Assembly (NCBI GenBank): GCA_028015205.1
Contig: CM051514.1
Span: 45,834,150 to 45,898,149, forward strand
Source: Mytilisepta virgata
Taxonomy: Eukaryota; Mollusca; Bivalvia; Mytilida; Mytilidae
Direction: 5' to 3'
DNA length: 64,000 nucleotides
The notes under the pieces are model-generated. The model had not been told where the DNA came from. It made no database searches and saw nothing but the letters and a program-made list of their open reading frames with translations. The translations under genes and the position numbers were made by a program. Below are positions 35,947-49,159 of the stretch, one piece after another; position 1 is the stretch's first letter; each line of letters begins with the position of its first letter.

Positions 35947-36065
35947 GTCAGAATCGGTCATGATTCTGTTCTAGAGCAACCAGGATTCCATTCTAGAACA
36001 GTTCTGAAGCAGTCAGCAAAACTGGTATAAGTTAACATAGAGCAGTCAGTAGAACTGCTCTAAGT

Positions 36066-37840
36066 TAACTTGGTGAGAGATTATGTCTGCACCTAACTGT
36101 AGCTTACCTGTTACTGGTATTTTGTTTGACACATTTTTCGAAACTCTTATTTGCATTCCTGTCTATTTTTGTTTTATATACGACCGTGATATGTTAGATG
36201 TGGTTTTGTGGTTTATGTTTGTTGCAGAATATGGAAATTAGTTTGGTATCAACAAAGTAGTGTGTTCTCTTGAATAATCGATCAGCAAACCTAAACACAA
36301 TAATTCTGAATAATAATAATAATTGCTTGAACTTTGAATATGTACACTTTATCAACAACAAAAAACATGTTTCACAACTGCAAATTGAGGTGTTTTTGAA
36401 AGGATTTAGTTGTTTACTTTCATATGTAAAATGTATCACAGGGTCAGTTGCTGGTATGTCGATACTTACTGTTAAAGATGTTCAGTTTTGTGTTAAAAGA
36501 AGTATTTCGCTCGTGCATAGCTCTGTCATTAGATGTTTTTTTTTTTACTTTATACTTTTAGTTAATTTGGCATTTTTGAATTTGCTCTTATCCTTTTTGG
36601 ATTATTGTTTTGGTTTTCAACAATTAAGACTTTGAGTATCAAAATTTGTATCAAAGTTTTTATACATTTCTGAAGAATGATCACAATAAAGAGACACAGA
36701 AAAGTGTGACTATATATCTGTACAGTGAACATGCAACTCGGTGGCTTTGATTAGAAAACAAATATATCTGCGTTAAGTCAAATGTTACCATATAGATAAC
36801 ATGTATAAGAATAACCAATAGAACAGAAAAAATGCGATCACATTTCTTCGTAAATGTCTTTTTATTAACCATCATTAAATATACGCTTAATTAAAACTTG
36901 TGAAATTGAAATTGAAGCCGAAAAATCTCAAAAAATAAAACAAAATTATACTGAAATATTGCCTACTGGGGTCATGCAGAAATTTTAATACGAATGACTC
37001 ACGGTACACATTGCACAAAATAAATAGGCTGATGCAGAGGTAACCCTTAGCTGAGTTTATCATCATTGTATCTTTAACCAGTTTCTCAGTATTTTGATCT
37101 CAAGCACTGCTGATGAGTTGTTAGTCAACGAAATGGCCATACAGTGCATCAAATTTATTTCGGTAATTTGTGATAGTTTTATTACTTCACTCATAAGATT
37201 TTGATCCCACGAGCATTCCACATAATTATTTGTCGTACTCTTTGTCTACTTCAAGGAACATTTTTTTTTAATTTATAACTTAAAGGGCTATTAGAAGGCG
37301 AAGTAGTTTATTGTGGTCGTGGAATTCACTATCTAACATGGCTAATTTTCCAGATAACATTTCTAGCAGTTCCTATGAAGAAATTATCTGGTATGATAGG
37401 CAAACCTCAACTTCAAATTATCAATGTTTCATGAATTCGACTAACAATTTAAAAAATCCAAACATGTTTATGATATACCACATGATCTTAACCTTTTTTC
37501 TTGGAATCAAATGTTTTAGAAGTGCAGTTGGGTGAAATAACTCCACATAAACGTTTGCTAGTCGCAGAGGACGGCACTTGCCTTGATCTTTAAGAACTAC
37601 ACATTATATCATAATTCAGTCATCATTTCTTAGATTTAACTCAATTTTGTAAACTGTGGACGAATTTACTTTCCTACATAGGTGGGATGTAAATAACAAC
37701 ACTTTATAGTGGGTCTGAATCTCTATGATATATTAAATAGCTTGATAGTTGAAACGAGTACATTATTGACCGTCCAAATAATTTTTGCAGTTCTATCAAG
37801 CGGTCAGTTAGTAATCATACTGCATTGGCCCTTTAGTGAG
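36066..37840. other. No supported gene
   Basis: AT-rich. Overlapping frames on both strands at 36194-36635 have no domain or exon signals. Confidence 0.4.
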
Positions 37841-38225
37841 TTGCTCGGACAGGGCTACGTTGCTCCTAAGCTGAAGTCATCCTTATTAAAGTTTTATGGG
37901 CTTCATCATGACTTGGTTGACAGGTATGAAAAAACCGTTTCCCAAATAAAAATGGACCTGTTCCATTGATATTATACCTTTCTCATACCGGATTTGACAT
38001 GGGCAGCATGGCGGGTGTCCTGCCGGAAGCAGAGATTGCTTACTCTTCCGGAGCACCTGAGCCTACCCCTGGTTTTTTGGTGGGGTCCATGTTGTTCATA
38101 TGGTTTTAGTTTTTAATTGTAGTGCATGTATTATGTTGGTCTTGTCTTCGTTGTTCTCAGGAGTTTGTCAGTTGTTTCGATTTTTCCCTCCTTCGAATAT
38201 CCCTTTGGTATTTCTTGACTTTACA
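37841..38225 (+). pseudogene. Penelope-like element, C-terminal end and 3' tail
   Basis: The end of the frame 37709-37969 reads 'GQGYVAPKLKSSLLKFYGLH', then 'HDLVDRYEKTVSQIKMDLF', the C-terminal counterpart of 'KKFYGRHHELIDHYSVPIS' in copy C but of a different subfamily. The tail then carries 'ggatttgacatgggcagcat', 'tcttccggagcacctgagcc' and 'ccctttggtatttcttgact'. The first 45 codons of that frame lie before the homology and are probably chance. Confidence 0.75.
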
Positions 38226-39965
38226 TATAATATATTCAAAAAATCTAAATGTATGAGGTAAAATTAATTTTAATTAAGACAAATGAAGGAAAGGAAAGAA
38301 CTAAAATACATAACAGATTTTATGTTTGTTTTTGTAATGTGGTGATTATTTACAAGTTTTACTGTTGTTGATGTATATTTTCGGTTTTTGTGGTTGGTAA
38401 GTTTTATGCAATGGGCTTATTTTATGCGTTGATGCACGCACTTGAAATTGGTCACAATATATCGTAAAAGATGCTAACATTAGGTAACGTATATAAATCT
38501 AATGGGTAATTAAAACAAATTAATTAGAAAAAAATATAAATTTATTAAAATAGAATTACTATTATACTGTAGAATATCTTAAAATAAAATTATTTTATAA
38601 ATTTCAACGTTTAAAACAAGTATACGACTTTCAGAATGGATCACGTGGATAAATCTGTTCGTCTTCGGTGCGTTAAAACATCTATGTTTTGTAATATTAG
38701 GTTGGAGAAACATGTCCTAGTGCTATGGCAGTTATATAATTATACTGACAAAACTCCTACATTTAACAAGGTCACCTTTTTCTGCAATAGTTCCTTAATT
38801 AACTTTCTGCTTAGTCTATTCCTCAAAAATTTTTCAGAGGACAACTTTTCAACATACAATCGGAATTAGTCTGTGCCGCTTTGGACGATCTGTTTTATTA
38901 GTATGAAGCTAGCTATTTACAAGGGCTAAAAAAGAAGACATTAGCCCGGTCCTGTAATTCCAGTCTTCTTTATAATAATTCTAACCGTAAGGGATTATCT
39001 GCGTATTATCAATCGCACTTAACTTGAAATCAAAGAGACCAACGAAACATTCTCTTCACCTCTAGGACAATACAGTAATATATCATCCTGCATGTTCTAT
39101 CGACATTTCACATTTGTTACTATGATACTACGGTATGAATGAAGACTTTTTTTAACAGAGCCAAGTTTCTAAGTAATGTTATGTTTAGTAGTTGTTGATG
39201 TAATCCATGCAAAAGTTTACAGTCATCACCATTTCACTCATTAGACCAGATACCTTAAGTTAGACCCCAAGTCTTACATCAAAGTAATTGACACTACACC
39301 GGTTTTTACCAATTTTAGCATCGCTATTAAAATAGTTTGTTGCTGTCTCGTTATTGGTTATTTGCCGTTAGGTTCTGATGCTTTGCTTTTACGGTTTGAA
39401 ATTTGTAGTAGTTAATTTCTGTGCAAAATTTTTACTAAGGAAACAATTGCATTGCAATTTAAAATTTGACTGAATAAATTATGGATTTGATGGTTGCATG
39501 TTGAGTTTACTATTAAAGCGAAGTACTCGAAGTTATTATAGTAGCCTTAATAAATTTTCAGCATTTGCACTTGGAAATTCTTTTAAAGTATATTTCTTTC
39601 GTGAAATGTTCATTGTAATTGTGTATGAAAACCTTTATAAGAATAGCTCAATTGTACAATTGACCGTACATTGAATTCAATCTCCTTACCACAACAAATC
39701 CAAAAGTTGTTCCTTTACGTTAAACTTTTTTTCTCAAAAGATAACACGTACGTCTCCGTATATATTTTTCCTAACACGTTTCCTAGATCCAATCAGTCCT
39801 TAATGTACCTGAAAGAATGTATGTCAATTATTTATGTAAAACTATTCGAATATGATTTTTTACATTATAATTGGGAGATAACGTTAAAGAATTCAAAATC
39901 AGGTTTGTAAAAATACATTTTTCGTCAAGTAGCGTATGGTTTGTTTGCAGTAAATAAGATAGCTA
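38226..39965. other. No supported gene
   Basis: AT-rich. Frames at 38636-38869 and 39671-39910 are unrecognised and lack context. Confidence 0.4.
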
Positions 39966-39967
39966 CC

Positions 39968-40318
39968 AGACCAGGGGTCAATTACATTAAACGTTATTTA
40001 ATTGAATTACAATTATACATGTTTTAGGGAGTACTCAATTAAATTATAATGCATTTTTTACTAAGTACATATAACGCAATTTCATATTTGAAATATATTG
40101 AACAAAATTATGCATATCATTTATATTGAAAAATATGGCATATTGTAATTAATATGTAATTGAAAAGTAATTCAAATTAAAAGATATTCTAGACTATCAA
40201 TTAATTAATGTAATTTCATGCAATTGGAAAATGGTCAAATTATCTATTACATTCAATTACATTGAGAAATGTAATGAATTGCAATTAATTACCATTACTT
40301 TTTTCAGTTACCCAAGAT
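39968..40318. repeat. AATTAC-rich island, possible MITE
   Basis: Dense recurrence of 'caattacatt', 'aattgaattacaatta' and 'attcaattacatt' in both orientations, bounded by 'ccaggggtcaattac' and 'gttacccaagat', which are loosely inverted. Could be a hAT-like miniature element or simple AT expansion. Confidence 0.4.
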
Positions 40319-40597
40319 CTTTTGCTACCCATCTATTCTAACATGTGTTCTTTTATGTAATATTTTTGTCAAGGGTTCTGAATGTTGGGTGGCCATGGAT
40401 TGAGTTTTTTGTCATTGTTGACCTTTCGTTTATCCATATCGTTGTTTATTAGTTTAATAATCCCTTATAAGTGACCGAAATGAATAAATTATATTGCAAA
40501 GATCCAATGATCATTTCTCAAGTAATCGTCAGGAATAGTTCTATTCATTTAGATTTGGATCAGATATAATTCATTGCTTTAACTTAAATCTTGATTA

Positions 40598-40869
40598 GGG
40601 GCCTCAGTGGCCGAGTGGTATAGGTAGTTCGTCATGACTACTAATGATCACTAGCCTGTCAACGCTGGGATTGTTAGTTCGAATCTCACCTGTGGTGGGG
40701 TGTGTTCGACTCCGATCTTAATTGACAAGTATTGTCAATTTTCCTACCGAAGGTCGGTGGTTCTCTCCGGGTACTCCGGCTTCCTCCACCAATAAAAACT
40801 GGCCGCCGCGAAATGGTCAAATGTGCTGAAAACGGCGTTAAACCCCAACTAAACAAACAAACAAAGAAA
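40598..40869 (+). mobile_element. tRNA-derived SINE with intact target duplication
   Basis: Head 'gggcctcagtggccgagtgg' with A box, B box 'agttcgaatctcac', conserved middle 'gtcggtggttctctccgggt' and 'tccggcttcctccacc', and the end 'aaacggcgttaaacccc' with an 'aactaaacaaacaaac' tail. The direct repeat 'taaatcttgatta' lies at 40585-40597 and 40870-40882. Pol III-transcribed in its active form, mobilised by a LINE. The best-preserved of the three copies. Confidence 0.92.
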
Positions 40870-40882
40870 TAAATCTTGATTA

Positions 40883-41399
40883 TGATTGGTGAGATAAAAT
40901 TTGATATAAAAATGTCATATATATTTACATGCTATTCAACAATTTTTGATTTATTCATACACTGATATCCTCTTAATTTTCATAGTAATGACCAGACTAC
41001 AATGATGTGCATTCTACAGTTTGATTGAATTTGGAGAGAGTGAAATAAAAATACAATAGTTCAAGTAAAAAGTGGAAGAAAAAACGAATTATCAACAGCA
41101 TTTACATAATGTTTGTCCATATTAAAGATAAATACATTATATAAACGCATTACTGTAATATATCGCTAACAATAACATCTGAGAAAGAACGTACTCCAAA
41201 AAAAATGAAAGAAAAATGAAAAGAAAAAAAAAACGATATGTCTCAACTATAGTCCAATCTATTATAGTGTCTAAACAGTTCATAGCTTTGATAAAAAAAT
41301 GTATGATTGATAATAACAAATACGTTACTTTGGAAACAAAAATAATGAAACAAGTTTGAAGGATTGTTTTGGTTCGTGTTAGTTATTACATAACAGATG
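40883..41399. other. No supported feature
   Basis: AT-rich stretch, with an A-rich tract near 41195-41235. Confidence 0.35.
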
Positions 41400-41948
41400 A
41401 TATAATAAACAATAACACTATAGCTATGAAAAAGTATGAATACCGAAGTATCAAAAGAGAAGTCTGTGGAAAAGTAAGAAACAACACAAAACCAAAATTG
41501 ACATACAGAAACGAGCAGCATGAACCCCATTAAAAAGCGGGGGTGGATTCAGGTGCCATGGAAGGGTGAGCAGTTCATGCTTCATGCAAGAAACTCGCCG
41601 TGCTGATAATAGAAGGTAATGTATGTTGAAGGAGAAAGAATATCTATGACAGATAGAGGTCTTTTGTCATGTTGGAAACTGACACTCCATAGAGGTCAAT
41701 TAGATGGTGGTGACGACCGTTGAATTTTTGAAGCGACGGCCTAAATTTATGGACAACACAATTCTACCCTAATAGCTTTTCTGTACGAAGCTGACCCATA
41801 TCAAGAAAATCGGCAAAATAGCCACAATTTCTAGCAAAACGTATGAGTTGGGAAATAAATACTCCATACGATCGAATGTTTCTACACAGAAATGGAAAGT
41901 TGAGAATGGGAAAATCAAATTGTTCGCGTTTGTCATAGAGTGTAGTTG
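41400..41948 (-). pseudogene. Penelope-like reverse transcriptase copy D, divergent subfamily
   Basis: The minus strand from 41948 reads 'LTTTLYDKREQFDFPILNF', 'PFLCRNIRSYGVFISQLIRF', 'ARNCGYFADFLDMGQLRTEK', a stop, then 'GRHHHLIDLYGVSVSNMTKD' and a tail with 'ccatggcacctgaatccacc'. Same protein region as copy C but clearly a different lineage. Everything before LYDKR is missing, and the upstream side is an R1 repeat. Confidence 0.75.
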
Positions 41949-41952
41949 TTAA

Positions 41953-42177
41953 GAGGCAGATTCCTTGTATTGCACATGGTAGATCTCCTTAGCTGAAATT
42001 TGGCTTCCTATTTCGGTATTTTTGGTTGAGTACTTCTTGTTTGATATAAGTTTGGTTTTTGGTCTTCCAAATGTTTCGGTTTTAATGCTGCTGATGAGAG
42101 GTAACTCCTTGAAATGCGTCGTATACAGCATAGTATAAATTTACCATATCTAATATTAGTATCTTTGGATTGTTATT
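41953..42177 (-). mobile_element. R1 repeat, single inverted copy with TTAA at both ends
   Basis: Reverse orientation of R1, from the usual terminus 'aataacaatccaaagatact' (42177) to 'caaggaatctgcctc' (41953). TTAA flanks it at 41949-41952 and 42178-42181. A 60-codon minus-strand frame (41949-42131) crosses it; not recognised. Confidence 0.68.
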
Positions 42178-42484
42178 TTAAGACTCTATTGTCAGAAATC
42201 AGAAGGTAATAATTTGCATCACAGTAACTAAACATATAGAAATATCATGGACTTGTACAATAGCCTCAATTCAAATTGTATGAACCCACAATACCACTGA
42301 AGTTCAAGCAAGTTGTATGAACCACTAACTTTGTCTGCAGTGGGTGAAGTAGTTCATAGGGAACATAATCGACATGACCCATTAATGTATGACAGTCTAT
42401 ATTTGTAGAAAAAATGGTTTAATCTACACGTAGGTTAAAAGAGGGAAGTTTTCTGTATCTTCAGCATTAATATATAAACTACAG

Positions 42485-43579
42485 GCTCCCAGGAGCTTGT
42501 ATCGCTCACCTGGATTCAATTTGCCAATAAAAGCACCTAAGAAACAAACGGCAGTAAAATTGGACATAATTCTGAAAGAAGACAATCTAATAACCATGGG
42601 TGCCAAGTCTGGTTCCAATTGGCTGGGTGCTTTTAGACAAGAACATTTTTTAAATTAATTTTCCATATGGTCCTATGTCAAATTAAGTTAAGCTGTGGCA
42701 GGAATCTTGGTTGATCGACAAGGTCAATCGACACAATTCTAAAAGAGGACCATCTTGGACAAGTGCTGCTAAGTTTGATTCTAATTGGCTCAGTAGTTTC
42801 AAACAAGAAGATTTTTAAATGAATTTCTCATAGGGTCCTATATTAAACTAAGTTCGTCTGTGGCGGCAATCTTGGTTGATCGTCCGAGTCATCAAACATA
42901 ATTCCGAAAGACGACCATCTAAAAGCCATTGCAGACAATTCTGGTCCCATTTGGCCATGTATTAACAAAGAAGCATTTTGAAATTTATCCCCTCTATTTT
43001 TAGTAACAACACCAATTTCGGTTGGAAGTCGGAGACACAACTTTGGAAGGGGGTCATCTAAGGACCATTACACCAAAGTAAAGTCCCAAATGGCCAATTT
43101 TTTAAATCACCCAATTAGGAACAAGAATTGGTCATGACGGCAATGTTTGTTGCCCGATCGGGACGAAATGAGAACAGTTTTTAAGGAACATCCCATAGAT
43201 GCTTCCTGTCAAATTTCGTTCTATTTGGCCAAGATTTTTTTTATATATTAGCCAATCCGAAACAAGAACTGCTCATGGCGGCAACATTTGAAGTCTGATC
43301 GGGACGATATGAGGAAACTTTATAAAGGACCTCCCATACATGCTTTCTGTCAAATTTCGTTCCATTTGGACAAGCAGTACCAGAGAAGAAGAATTTTGAA
43401 AATTCAGCCAAAACAGAAACAACTGCCCATGAGGGTCATGTTTTGGTAGAGCGCATCACAAACATCATTCCTTCAAAGTCCCAATTGATCCAGTAGTTTC
43501 AGAGGGGAAGATCTTAAAAAGAAAGGTTTACGCCAGGCGACGACGGGCGACGGACGCCAATTAATGGCAATAGTTCACA
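42485..43579 (-). repeat. R3 repeat island, inverted orientation
   Basis: Begins with the terminus 'gctcccaggagcttgtatcg', then 'ctcacctgg', and ends with 'cgacgacgggcgacggacgc' and 'ggcaatagttcacataaca'. Contains several degenerate units with 'ggcggcaatcttggttgatc' and 'ttccaattggc/tcccatttggcc'. It is the mirror of 45685-46738. Confidence 0.72.
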
Positions 43580-43890
43580 TAACATGTTCCCACTGTCGTA
43601 ACATTTCATGTACCTCCACCGATTTGTGACTACCACCGGATTGACTTTGTTGAACTTTACGACGGGTGGCGTATACGAAGCCAGAACTGCTTACCCTTCC
43701 GGAGTACACGGGATCACTCCTGGTTTTTATAGGAGTTCGTGTTGTTCATTTGTTTTGTTTTCAGTGTTTATTTGTTGGCTTGTGGTTGTTCATTTGTCTT
43801 CCCGGGTTTGTCTGTCTAATGGATTGCGTTTTTTTTTTTTTTTTTTTTTTGGATTGCTTCTTAGGTATATGTGTCCTCTTTATGCCAGGT
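43580..43890 (+). mobile_element. Penelope-type element (copy A/C subfamily), 3' end
   Basis: Plus-strand equivalent of the region after the reverse transcriptase in copy C: 'gtcgtaacatttcatgtacc', 'ggattgactttgttgaactt', 'acccttccggagtacacggg', 'tgttgttcatttgttttg', then a run of 22 T at 43829-43850. It directly abuts the R3 island. Confidence 0.75.
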
Positions 43891-45684
43891 GAGCTAAAAA
43901 AAAAGCTGATATTGAAAGATAAAAACATGCCTGCTATTTTTGAGACAATGGCGTCGGCCATAACTCTAGTCGAATAATTCATGTCGAATGACACTTCAAA
44001 TTCGATAAATGTACTTATAATATCGGTCAAGAGATAAAATCTGTCCAGATATGCAAGGACCAGATATTAACATATAACAAATGTAAACCAATTAAAAAGG
44101 GAAAATCTAAATATTCAAATTTTAATTGTTGTAAAGTTGATGCAAAACTAACAAAAAGAATAAGAATAAATCCTGGTATGCTCTTTTTAATTACTTCCTG
44201 GGGAAAATACCAAAAGAGAGAAATAACTATACCTTTTATTTAGCCAAATATGTAGACTTTAAACGTCACATATTGTGGTACAAACAAACAATGTATAATA
44301 CATTGTATGTATAAAATTTTGTGAAATCCAGATATAATTTTATATATAAATATTAACAAGTTAATAATATCTATATGAAATTTATTGAACCCGCCAGACC
44401 AACGGTTCACGCAGACAATTGTAATTTTAATTGTACATAGTCATACAAGAATAATAATAGGAAAATTTCATAGCGTAAATAAGCACCGTCTTCTAAATAT
44501 TCCTGACGAGAAATCGAACCCTGATCTCTTGTTAAATAGAAACAACAGTAATTACCATTATACTGCCAGGAATGTCATATAAAAATAGAGTGTCAATATT
44601 CTAAATCAAATAAATTGAAGCTTTTGCGGTCTTGTCCGTCTCCAATGAGCAGAGAGTCAGAAGAGACCAGCAGCTGAAGAAAGCAGATGTACAAATTTAT
44701 AAACATGTATGAGTTAATGTGTTGGCAATAAAATTGAAACTCTTATTTAAACCAATGTAACTTATCTGAGGAAAACAAGAATTTGATGGGAGTATGACAA
44801 CTACCGTAAAATGATTTTGCACATGCCATATAACTAACAGTGTTCCTGGCATTAGCTAACTGTCTAAAACAATCATTAAAATTCCTCACTAATTCTTACA
44901 CTCTTTATAATCTATAGGCCTGGTTTAAATTGAAGGTTACAAGATTACACACATGGGATTAATTATCCTTATCGCATTTAATATGGATTCCATACTTGAT
45001 TCAAATATACATGTCTTTAACCTGTGTATATCATTGGTACCCACATGAATATTTATATAAGAAAACTGATTACTTCACCAGTCAAACCTCCAAATGCATG
45101 CAACTCTGTCTTCTTCAAATCAGATAGATATTTTAAAATTTAATAAGAAATTAGTCCAAGCCTTTTTACCTAAGATGATAAATACAATATTTAAAAATAA
45201 TAATTGTATATTACAATGTAACAAATTATGCTATTCATTTTTGAATGAATGAACATCTTCCATGTCATATCTAAGATATAATTTGTAGGCACCACCTTTC
45301 CAATCTGCGAATACCCGAATAAGATTTTGTGGAACACTACACTTAAAGGCCCAAGTGGCACCTCCTTTCTTTAAACCAGGGGAGGAATAATACTCTGGGT
45401 ATAACCCTATTTCTGAAATAAATCTTTTTAGAAAACTCTGAAGAAGATTATATGAAACTGGCTTCTATGTGTTATTCTTTCTAATAACATAATTTGGAGA
45501 GTACATAGAAACAGGAAATTTAATACACATGTTCTAGAATGCAGAAACGGAAAAAAAATTCGACTAATTAAATCTCACTGTCAAATAATCATTAGATACT
45601 GAAACATCCCCCTTTTTAAACATTTAGAAATATCAAAAGTCGTCCCTACCAAATTGGATTTCTACACATAAGAAAAAATGCAAA
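43891..45684. other. No supported gene; interior between facing R3 islands
   Basis: AT-rich, no recognised frame. If the two R3 islands belong to one element, this is its core. Confidence 0.4.
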
Positions 45685-46738
45685 CATCGGTCGTCCTTTA
45701 ACTTTTACAAAAATCTTCTCTGAAACTACTTGACCAAATAAAACCAAACTTGGCTACAAGCATAATTAGGATATCTAATTTAAAAATGTGTCCGATGACT
45801 CCGGTTACCAACCAACATGGCCGACATCACTAAAAATAGAACATAGGGGTAAACTGCAGTTTTTGTCTTATATCTAAAAAACTAAAACATTTAAAGCAAA
45901 ACTGACATCAAATAAAAATGTTCATCAGATTAAGATCCACCTGCCATAAAATTTTCAGACGAATCGGTCAACCCTTTGTTGGGTTATTGCACCTGAATTG
46001 TTAATTTTAAAGAAATTTTGCAGTTTTAGGTTATTATCTTGAATATTATTATAGGCAAAGACAAACTGTAACCAGCAAAAATTTTCAACAAAGTAAGAAC
46101 TGCATGATCAAAATCATTGATTAACACCTTATAGAAGTTTTTGCACTTTAAAGACGTCATCCGACGTAAACTTCTCTTTAATGATCTCCCCTGAAAGAAA
46201 CTGGGATAATTAGGACCAAACTTTGGTGGAATGGTCTTTGTGGCACCCTTCCAAAATTATGTCCGGTATCCCCGACTTCAAATCGACATGGCTGATGTTA
46301 CTAAAAATAGAAAAAAGGGGATGAATTTCAAAAATAATCCATGAAACTACAAGGCTAATTGCAACCAAATTTGTCAGTAATGGTCCCTAAAAGGTTCTCT
46401 TTCAGAATTATTTCCGATGATCTAGACTCTTAACCAAGATGGCCGCCAAAGCCGAATTTAGTTTAAAATATGGCCCTTTTTGAAAATTCATTAAAAAATC
46501 TTGTCTAAAACCACTTAACCAGTTGGAACAAGACGTAGCAATAAAGGTCCTTAGATGGTTTTCTTTTAGAAATGTGTCCATTGACCTGGAATGTCAACTA
46601 AGATGGCTGCCACAGTCAAACTTAGTTGAACATAGAACCCTATAGAAAAACCAGTCAGAATGACTGCAATACTATAATTTTTATTCCTGCTCAAGGTGAA
46701 AATATAAATCCAAGTGAGCGATACAGGATCTTGAGAGC
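45685..46738 (+). repeat. R3 repeat island, direct orientation
   Basis: Contains 'gtccgatgactccggttacc', 'accaacatggccgacatcac', 'ccaagatggccgccaaagcc' and 'aactaagatggctgccacag', in degenerate units with 'ctaaaaatagaa(c/a)a'. Ends with 'caagtgagcgatacaggatc' and 'ttgagagc', the inverse of the terminus at 42485. Confidence 0.75.
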
Positions 46739-47977
46739 GTCTAGTTTACTTGTATCAAACCGGAGTAATTGGAAGAACCACATTAATTGTATGTAGATTA
46801 AATCGTTTCATACCTTGCATAAATAATTTAAAATAAAAGGTTTCGATATGTTCAAAAGTACATCTAATAATAAATGTATTATGTTAACACCATTTAAATA
46901 ATTTCTAATGGAATCAATACAGTACTACAAAATTATCTACAAAAAGAAACTGAGCAAATAAAAATAATGTTTAATTCACACGACACAGAAAATTATAATA
47001 TGAACAAAACAAAAGGTTTTCCATTGCGTCTGCTCATTTATTCTTCTCTCTTCTCCATGGGTTGACTTACAGTTCAGTGGAGAAATCATATTGTTTCTAT
47101 ATGATTTATGGAAATGTTTCCCTTCAACAGGGCTGCAAAATACGTTATTATACTTTACGCAAATTTTTGATGTAATACAGTTATTTCACTGGTTTTTCAG
47201 AATGTTATATTTTGCAGTGTAAAACAATATCACCCTCTCAAGCCGCGTTTTACCGATTAGTATTTCATTTCTTGTATTGTATCTTCAGAAACGTCTACAA
47301 ATGCCATACCAGCAGAATAATGGAAACAAGTTATTAATCTTGAAAATCAAGACAACCAAATTGTCGTCTGCTGTTTTTCAGCTTGGGCGAAAGTGAAATT
47401 CTAATCGGTAAAACTCTTACGGAAAGGGTATTACTTTCCGAGTTCGGTCTTGGAATGTGATATTTTCGTCATTTGTGTCATTTGTAATTATGATTCTTTT
47501 TGTTTTCATCTTGAACCTGAAAAGTACATGTATTTCTACAATTCTATAACAGATGATTACAATTGCCGCAGCCCTACAAGGTAGTTTTGGTTCTGCAGCA
47601 CCATTATTATCCGCATGAGGTTTTATTGATATTATATTGTTGAAAATTAATTCATTGATACACAGTATTTATTATTCCGCATCAACTAATCCAGATGAGA
47701 TCACGGCATTCAGAATAATAAAACACATACTGCCTTTTGTTGAGGATGTTATGATAGATTACAACACTTATAAAAAATATCTTTTTTCTTTGTGTGGTAA
47801 TCTACCATAACGCCCCCAACTAAAGGCAGTTTGTTCATATTGATAAAATTCCATCGAGATAGTAAATCAAGTAATCTGTTTGTCTTTCCGTCAATATACA
47901 ACGCATGTAACTCACTCCGAAGTGGCACAGATAAAATAAATTTCCCTAAGATGAGCCTTTAAAAAACGAATTTTTGT
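46739..47977. other. No supported gene
   Basis: AT-rich. No exon, repeat or RNA gene recognised. Confidence 0.4.
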
Positions 47978-48228
47978 TAGCTCACCTGACCATCAGTTTG
48001 GGTCCGTCGTCCGTCGTCGTAAACTGTCCTTTAAAGATCTCCTCCTCTGAAACCGATTGGCCAATTGAAACCAGAGTTTGGTTGAATAGAGATTGTGTGG
48101 TCCACTTCCACCGTTGTGTTTGGCATCCCCAAAGTCCAACCAACACGGCTGCTATTACTGGAAATATAAACCAAAGGTTGCTGGGGGCCTGTATAGCTCA
48201 CCTGGGTTCAATTTTCCAATAAGATAGA
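47978..48228 (+). repeat. R3 short unit, internally deleted
   Basis: Has both R3 ends close together: 'gctcacctgaccatcag' with 'gggtccgtcgtccgtcgtcg' at the left, and 'gggggcctgtatagctcacc' with 'tgggttcaat' at the right, about 250 bases in all. This defines the minimal unit limits. The 82-codon frame through it is a repeat product. Confidence 0.72.
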
Positions 48229-49159
48229 GTTAGTACAAAGAATGACAACTCTAACATTTATTTATTATATACACCTTATTACAAAATTGGCGTCACTGTT
48301 TATTTCATGAGAAGTTTTTACATTTGGAAGTAAGAAATTGATAAAATTTGGTTGAATTTTGTGTTTTCTGGCAGAAAATAGCTTATTAGCATTGCACGAA
48401 AATTTGTTGGAGTTAGCGTCAAAATATAATTAATGTGCTGTGTTGCCTATCAAATTAATTAAAATGTTTTGCCAAGAAAAACGTTGTATATTTCACATCT
48501 GTAACTTTTAGTATAATCATTTCCAAAAAAAAATTTCGTCAGATTGTAATGCGGTTTTTCACAACGCGAAAAGAAAATAAACGATACAAGTTCGTCATCT
48601 ATACCAAGCAGATTTTATTAATAAATTCATCATATACTGATAAATGTCGGTTTAATACGTGGTAGGTGGTATACACTCTGCAGAGTCTTAATGCTCATTA
48701 GTTTAATATTTTATGACCTGGATAAATATCACTTTTAATTAGTGGTTACTGTTCAAATGCTTAATAATGCAACAAAGCGCTTGATTTGCGATATCGTAAG
48801 ATTTTAGAATAGGCTCACATTATATATATAAAGCAGAGAACGTAATTAGAAAAATTAGAAATTATCGATTTCGTAAAATTTTAGATAGGCTCAGATTAAG
48901 TTCATGGGTTTGACTCATTTCTTGATGATTGTTAAGTTCATAATATATGAAAATTGAAATTCTATTTACGATTTGTTCAGTAATAATGGACATTTAAGCA
49001 CAGTTAATATTTTAGTCAGACTTTAGCTGTGTACAATTTACAATTTTATATGTTGATTGGAATTAAAGAAAGTTAATTAATCAATATGATAAGAATGGTG
49101 ATCCCAAGTCAAAACCTTATGGCTAGTTACTGTCAAACACTTGATTTCGACACCCTGTC
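48229..49159. other. No supported gene; small duplication
   Basis: A weak direct duplication near 48795-48900 ('cgtaa(g/a)attttaga(at)aggctcaca/gatta'). Otherwise nothing. Confidence 0.4.

Noticed and set aside
36194..36635. Overlapping frames of 81 and 121 codons on opposite strands
   Set aside because: No recognisable domain, start context, or splice signals; typical of AT-rich non-coding DNA.
40598..40869. Functional tRNA gene
   Set aside because: A and B boxes are present, but the anticodon arm and acceptor stem do not fold into a full tRNA, and the unit has a SINE body, A-rich tail and target duplication.
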